Source: Macquaria australasica
Taxonomy: Eukaryota; Chordata; Actinopteri; Centrarchiformes; Percichthyidae
DNA: 64,000 nucleotides
Reading direction: 5' to 3'
Assembly (NCBI GenBank): GCA_005408345.1
Contig: SEMN01000529.1
Coordinates: 297,958 to 361,957 of the forward strand
Shown: positions 57,919 to 64,000 of the stretch, one piece after another
Position numbering within the stretch: the first letter of the stretch is position 1
Layout: each line of letters opens with the position of its first letter
Made by a program: the position numbers and the translations under genes
The notes under the pieces: model-generated
Seen by the model: only the letters and a program-made list of their open reading frames with translations
What the model was told of the DNA's origin: nothing
Databases searched by the model: none

Positions 57919-58383
57919 GATGCTGTTTGTTCACTAATGTTCTCTAACAAACCTCTGAGGCCTTCACAGAACAGCTGTATTTATACTGAGATTGAAGCAC
58001 ACACAGATGGACTCTATTTACTAATTAGGTGACTTCTGTTGCACTGGATTTTATTTAGGGGTATCAGAGTAAAGGGGGCTGAATACATATGCACGCCACA
58101 CTTTTCAGATAGAAAAAAAATCTTGAACACCACGTATCATTTTCCTTCCACTTCACAATTATGCTCTACTTTGTGTTGGTCTATCACATAAAATCCCAAT
58201 AAAATACATTTAAGTTTGTGCTTGTAAAGTGGCTAAATGTGGAAATGGTCAAGGGGTATGAATACTTTTGCAAGGCACTGTACCTGATTCTTTTGCTGCT
58301 AAATGCTCCACTATGTTCACCAGCTAGTCGCTAAGTTTGTCTGTCTGCTGTTTGATGCTGGGCAGGTAGTGTACAGTCGGTTC

Positions 58384-58783
58384 TGTGACGGCCCCTCTGC
58401 TTGGTTCACTCTGTTGTGGCTTTTCCTCTGTTTCCAGGGCTGCCAACCAATTGGATGGTTAATCAGCAGCATGGGACACATCTGGGCCCAGTGTGCCCCA
58501 TGCATATAGCCAGAGCAGCAGCCAGTCCTTTTGGGGAGATCTCCTCACACCACACACCTCTGCGTTGTTGCGTTTGTTGCCTTTGTTGCCTTTTCTTGCT
58601 TTCCACAGGACATCCATACAGCACATTTTCACTCATCCACTCCCTACACTACTGACTTTACAGACTTTTCCCACTTATTTGTTTTGATTATTTTGCTTAT
58701 TTTGTGGTTAATAAATTACTTTGGTGTTTAGTTTACCCGTGTGTCTCCCATTTTTGCCACAGTCTTTGAGCCGGGCTATGACA
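58384..58783 (+). mobile_element. LTR-like element, about 400 bp
   Basis: Starts TGTGACGGCCCC and ends GGGCTATGACA, with an AATAAA signal at about 58709-58714. The flanks GGTTC and GTTTT are not a clean duplication. It splits the older GGGGGCAGCA repeat, which continues at 58784. Confidence 0.5.
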
Positions 58784-58985
58784 GTTTTCAGAGCTTTTTT
58801 TTCAGAAAAAAGCTCTGCCTGCTGCGGCCAAAAGTGATGAAAAATGATGAGAGCGGTGAGAGTGAACCAAGACAATAAGTTGCAGGCCATAAAACCAAAA
58901 CAATGAGCTAAAATGTGCTATAACACTCTGTAGAGCTTAGGGGAACTCCAGAGTCAGTTGGGTTTGTAATTTCATCCATTGTTCA
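58784..58985 (+). repeat. GGGGGCAGCA repeat, right part
   Basis: Contains GATGAGAGCGGTGAGAGTGA, AAACCAAAACAATGAGCTAA and CTCTGTAGAGC, as at 33010-33115. Confidence 0.55.
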
Positions 58986-59261
58986 TATAAAAGTATTGAT
59001 TATATTAGATTTAAGTAAATGCAATTTTGAGTACAGCCCTCACTCTTGTCTCTATCCCTGTAATGTTCTGTTATTTCATGCACCACACTAAGTCTGTACT
59101 ATAAACTGTAGGCTGCACGTACTTCAAGTATGCGTGTGGCCTAACTCACCGTTTCCCTGCCCTGTCAGTGAGAGTGGGCTGTTGGCTGGGCTTTGATTGG
59201 CAGAGAGCCTGAGAGCCATCTTCATCTGGGCCAAGCGGCTTTAGCTCTTAACCCATGGGCA

Positions 59262-59325
59262 CCTCCCTCCCTCCCTCCCTTCCCGCTTGTCTGCCTGCCT
59301 GCCTGCTGCTGCTGCTGCTGCACAT
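59262..59325 (+). repeat. CCCT / CTGC simple repeats
   Basis: CCTCCCTCCCTCCCT followed by TGCCTGCCTGCC and a run of CTG. Short ORFs here are driven by the repeat. Confidence 0.8.
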
Positions 59326-59329
59326 GTGG

Positions 59330-61760
59330 CTCTGGATACTACTATTGACACACTCATTCACACCTATGTTGGTATACAAAAGCATGCAAACACACACAAC
59401 ACACAAGCAAGTTACCTACAAAGAAAGCATTGCAAACACACGCATGCTCACAGACACAAACACATCGGAGAGAACTTCCTGATGCCCTAATCCTGCAGAT
59501 TAAGGCCATGGAGCACTGGGTTGAAATCCACTTTTTCTTTTTCCTGATCAAGCACATGGCCTGTTCTGTGGCTCACAGTTCTTTATTCAGCTCCTTTGGC
59601 AACTGAGCACATCTAACCTTTGTCATACCTATTCAGCCGAAAAACTTTTATATGGATACAAGGAACAGACCAGGTTTAAACCAACGATTGATCAGTGCAG
59701 TCGGCTCAAATTAGATAGAAGAGGTTTTGTTAAACAAAAGAATGGTGTTGCCAGAACCAAATAAAACACACTTTTGTTTTTACTTCTTGCTCTCTCTGTA
59801 AAAAAAATAAATAATTTTTGATAAACTGACATGTTGGTAATTCAGTTCATTATCAAGCATAAGTAATGAGGCAGTAGCTGAATTTAGTCAAGATGAAGAA
59901 AATAAACAGATGAATTATTTTGGCTAAAAGCAGAAAAAGTAACTAGCTTAGTTTAGCAGAGGCAGTAACTGCTGTTTCAGTTTTGACTGTGGTGGGATTC
60001 ATGCAGTTTGGTTGGTTACCTTTAAATCAGATATTTATGTCTCAAATTGTAGATTCATTTTTATAACAATTTCAATATAAATTGTACACAAACAGTACAC
60101 AAAAAGATAGTCAAACAGATATATTTAATCCTTAAGAACTAAGTTTTGTACGGGGAGAAGAATGCAGGTAGAGTCCAGCAAGCTATGCCACGTACGCTAT
60201 CACTGTTAGCTGTTGCTGATATTTAAGTAAAGTTGTCAACATTTTGCTCGTCTCCTGTGCTTCACTAACCAACATAATATGGACTGTAAAGTTAATTTTC
60301 TTAAGCAAACCAGTTAAAATGGATGAGAAAGTTTAAAAAACAGCATTTCCAAACCACGTTTGGAAATGCTGCATTTTCCCCATGAATATTATCCAAAGGC
60401 AAAGTGCAGTATATGCATTTTTTTTAGGTATTATGTAGCTTATATGGTAATAGTTTTTAAATAAACAAACAAAAAAAGGCATAAAATGAAGATATTACAA
60501 CATTACACAGTTTTGCTGGCCAGCCTGAAAACTTAAAGCCCTTTTTTCTCAACTTTGCTGTTTTTCTGCTCTGCCAAAATATCAGTATATCATTATATAT
60601 AACTGGCTATGTTGATGTAACGTGTTATGTAGAGTTAATAAAGACATCCAAGCTTTTCATATTGAATTATATCAAATAAAAAACATATGAAGTTTATATG
60701 CCTGTACCATCTCTCCATCATGAACTCATCATCAGTGACCAACTTAAACCTGTTTTTAAACTTTATTTTTTGTTTGTCTTCATCAGTGGCCATGATGCAG
60801 CTCACACAGAGCTGCAGGTCTTGAAGATGACAGAGTGCAACATACAAAAGCAGCTTTGTCATTATTGGCATTATTAGCACTGTCCTGGGAGGTTTAAGAT
60901 TTATGACTGATATGGGGCTCTGGGAGGGATGAACGATATACCTGCTCTGAAATTGCCCCCAAGCTGGACTGCCTGTCTGTCATCACTAGCATTTCCATGA
61001 ACTACAGATTGAGAAATATATACAGTATATGCCCCTCCTGCCCCCGCCACCCATCCTCCCTTCCCTCCAACCCTAAAAGCACCTCAGCTATAAACACAGG
61101 CCAAGCTGCATTTCAAAGAGGCCTGGGTCAATAATATGAACTGGTTCCTTGTTACTGTAAGATATATTTTATTTAAGCATATTTCCTAAAATGTTGAAAT
61201 ATTTCTTTGAGTATAAGGTAGTCAAACAATCACATAAATAATTATGACATCTGTTTTTTTCCGACTTCAGTATAAAAGCTGTAGCTATAAAACGCTTCAC
61301 TTTGTAATTCTCTACTGTTCTGCTGCACGGACCTCAACTATATTTATTCAGTTTCTAGTTGAGAGTGATTTTCTTGGTTAAACAAACCCACCTTTCAGGA
61401 CAGAAAGACAGTGATATTACAGTATGTGACTAAACCTCTTTATCAGGGAAAATTATAATGTATCACATACTTTTGGAGCATCTACTATATTATAGTGTAC
61501 AGATAAAAAAAAAAAAGTTGTTTCTATTTAAGGGAGGATGCTTCATCTCCAGGCGAGGTAAAGAGTTCATCAGCTCCTCTGGGCTTCATTCCCTTTCTAT
61601 TCTAAATTATTTTTATATTCAAATCATGCGTCTACTTTTGTGTAGAGAAGTGTCGACAGAATGTACATGGAATCAATACACTGTCATATCAATAATGACC
61701 GATGATATGACTGATTTGATCTGAGACTTTCCACATTATCTTGACAGAGCTGCCATATCT
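59330..61760. other. intergenic, nothing firmly recognised
   Basis: AT-rich sequence. A phrase near 61180-61205 (AAGCATATTTCCTAAAATGT) recalls the end of the 13.8 kb foldback family. No gene was identified on either strand. Confidence 0.45.
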
Positions 61761-61764
61761 TCAA

Positions 61765-62260
61765 GATTTAAAGATGAGATAAGATAGAACTTTATTCATC
61801 CCAAGGGAAATTATTTATATATATGTATATAATTGCAGTACAAAGAAGGAAAGAGTGCAAATATATAGAGTACAAATATAAAACATCAATAAGGTGCAAA
61901 TCCAAAATATACACAATGCCAAAAATATAACCAGGTTAACAGTAAGGATTGTTTCTTGGCGAGTTGCATATAGATATATGAGAAGTGGCATTTTTTGGCC
62001 ACATGGGGGCAGTGGAAACAAACTATGAACACATATTATCACCATTAAAGTTGATGTAGCAAACTTGTTAGCAAACAGTTGGCTATTTGTCCACATCCAG
62101 CAGACACAGAGCAGGGCAATGGTACGGGAAACACTGTTCGAGAAACAGACTTTGACACAAGACTTAAAAACAAAAACAATCAGCTGAAAGACACTATAAA
62201 GCTCCACAGAGTTCATCACTATGAGAGCCCCCTTTTTACATAAAAAATTATTAATATGAA
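61765..62260. repeat. retroelement tail piece plus GGGGGCAG repeat
   Basis: GATAAGATAGAACTTTATTC recalls the tail at 37864. From 61985, GGCCACATGGGGGCAGTGGA and CACATCCAGCAGACACAGAG match the repeat at 32712. Confidence 0.5.
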
Positions 62261-64000
62261 AATACTGATTTTAGCGGCTTTAAATTAAAGCTATTCATGG
62301 AGCGCAGCTTAATACAAATGCAGTTCAAAGTGCTCTATAAAGTGATCAAATTCAAACTCACTCTTGTTCCTCCAAAATGTTTACTCTTTTTTTATGTTTC
62401 TCGGATGGTATAAAACCAATAATTTTCAATGAAAATAAAACATCTATTTGCAAGAGTAGCACCAGTTTAGGGTAATCACAATATCTAGAAGGATCTCTGT
62501 GAGAAACACAGCATGTATACTCCATGATAAAGTAAACTATTCACTGCTTTAACTGCATCTGTGAATGTATTTCCATATCACTGCTAATTGAGACAGAGAC
62601 CCTCAACAAAATCCAAATTCAGCACACTCAAAGAATTTCATTGCCTGAAGGGCCTAAAGATACGAGTAAAGATACTAGAAAGACTGGCTACAAATCCCCT
62701 GAACATGCTCCCTCTCTCTGGGAATGCCACACATCACACGTCCTTGAGAGTCTTTAATGAATGTTAATAAATGAAGACGACTTTTGAAAATGTATCTAAG
62801 CAGAATGACTGTAAACTAATTGAGAATGACAGGGCTATAAAATAAAAACATGGATGGAAAAGAGGGAAGGAGTCCTGGTTGATGATGCAAAAGACAGATA
62901 ATCTGACTTTCTGATCTGAATTTATGTCCCCATCTCACTTACAATGTCAGTGTATTTGCATGCGAGGAAGACAAACTTTGTTTTATTCAAAGCTGCAACT
63001 GACTGAAAACAGATGCACCCAGAGCCCGGAGTGACACATCCAGCCTCTGAATCTTCCACCTGCAGTATAGTACGAGCATTTATCACATAAATTGAACTGA
63101 ATAGATGCAATTTCACGTGGGCCAGCAATCCTCTGATTTAAAATGTCTCTAATTTTCTGTGTGCCTTTTGGCTTTAGCCTTTATGTTTTTATGGTTTTGT
63201 CCCCTTGACCTCAGTTTGACCTTTGCCATTGGGATTCGACAAGATTTGCCTGAGGGGATTCAATAAAGCCTAGGGTCACTGTATTGAACTGTATGGATTG
63301 CATATATAAGTATCAAGTAGGCTGTAAAAAAGGTGCTGCAAAATCCCTTTAAAAGAAAGAGAATTACATTTTCTGACTTCCAACATTATACAGTGAGTCA
63401 TTAGATGAATGGGTTTGTAGAAAACAAGCTCGAGTCAAAGTCTTTACCTCAGGCAAATATATATATGTACATCACAACATTATAACTAAGCGTAGGATAT
63501 AGGACTCTTGCAATATGTTATTAATATACATCATGGTGATATGTTCACTTGTGACACTGAGGCAGAAATTAGATGTCGAACTGTTCTGACTTCTGGCAGG
63601 TCATGGCTGTTTTTTGTCTGGAAAGGTATGTGGAAACATGTTACAGTTGTGCAATGATGTATTGATTGCTGCTCTTTGAAGAAAATGGCATATCTATGGT
63701 TTAACGGCAGGTGAAATGTATGGTTTTATGGTTCTTTTGTCTTTGTCACTCATAGTCTATGTTGTCACCACAGTCAAATTTAGAAAAAATCTAAATTTAA
63801 CAAAGTATTTTACAGTAAAACGATTAAATAGAAACGAACATAGAAGCCTTTAATGAACTGATCTTCTTTGGCTCACAATCCCACCTTAAAGTGAACACGG
63901 GGCAAGATGTATGGAATATTTAAAATGACTAAATAAAAAACAAATCAAACAAAGAAATAAAGTAAAATACAATACACATTGTTATATGTATGTCCTTTTT
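62261..64000. other. intergenic, nothing recognised
   Basis: No ORF with recognisable content, no RNA gene and no clear repeat. If a gene neighbours this side, it lies beyond the window. Confidence 0.45.

Larger units (their letters stand above)
56868..58280. mobile_element. Tc1-like palindromic (foldback) element, 1413 bp, TA target site
   Basis: The ends are CAGTGCCTTGCAAAAGTATT and its inverse, flanked by TA at 56866-56867 and 58281-58282. The arms 56868-57472 and 57676-58280 are both 605 bp and nearly identical in inverse. The loop of about 203 bp holds a piece of the Tc1 3' end followed by a piece of the transposase middle. It is not mobile on its own, since no complete transposase is present. 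Confidence 0.9.

Noticed and set aside
60635..60880. 81-codon minus-strand ORF containing MATDEDKQKIKFKN
   Set aside because: Short and unrecognised, with no supporting exons nearby. AT-rich chance ORF is more likely.

Overview
This window looks like nuclear DNA of a ray-finned (probably percomorph) fish. The supported genes are intron-rich vertebrate orthologues with GT-AG splice sites, and the non-coding DNA is crowded with repeat types familiar from teleost genomes: a Tc1 relative, MITE-like foldbacks, L2-like LINE fragments and solo LTRs. All three protein-coding genes lie on the minus strand. Exon models were read by eye from splice sites and reading-frame continuity. The two spliced models close in frame from ATG to stop (498 and 1106 codons).

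Layout. (1) 1-8100: rbm39, an SR-like splicing coactivator, with its 3'UTR at the left edge and a CpG-richer promoter near 7.8-8.1 kb. Its first coding intron holds a candidate poison exon. (2) 8.1-9.3 kb: intergenic, with two dispersed repeats and a small perfect hairpin. (3) 9522-10946: a single-exon Rh-family ammonia channel gene (Rhcg type). (4) 11-15.9 kb: dispersed repeats and the probable 3'UTR of the next gene. (5) 15954-52199: slc12a5 (KCC2, the neuronal K-Cl cotransporter), 26 coding exons, with a 21 kb first coding intron (31120-52156) full of transposon debris. (6) 52.2-52.6 kb: slc12a5 leader and promoter region. (7) 52.6-64 kb: no gene recognised; LINE remains, two LTR-like elements, a Tc1 palindrome and older repeats.

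No functional link between the three genes is evident; they act in splicing, ammonia transport and neuronal chloride extrusion. The points most worth following up are: a KCC2 in which the second WNK/SPAK phosphosite and the neighbouring ISO segment are unrecognisable while the rest of the tail is conserved; an rbm39 cassette with an immediate in-frame stop; two related MITE-like elements with 9-bp target duplications, one carrying an internal minisatellite built on its terminal palindrome; and a near-perfect 605-bp-arm Tc1 palindrome. I did not find a wholly new gene system.
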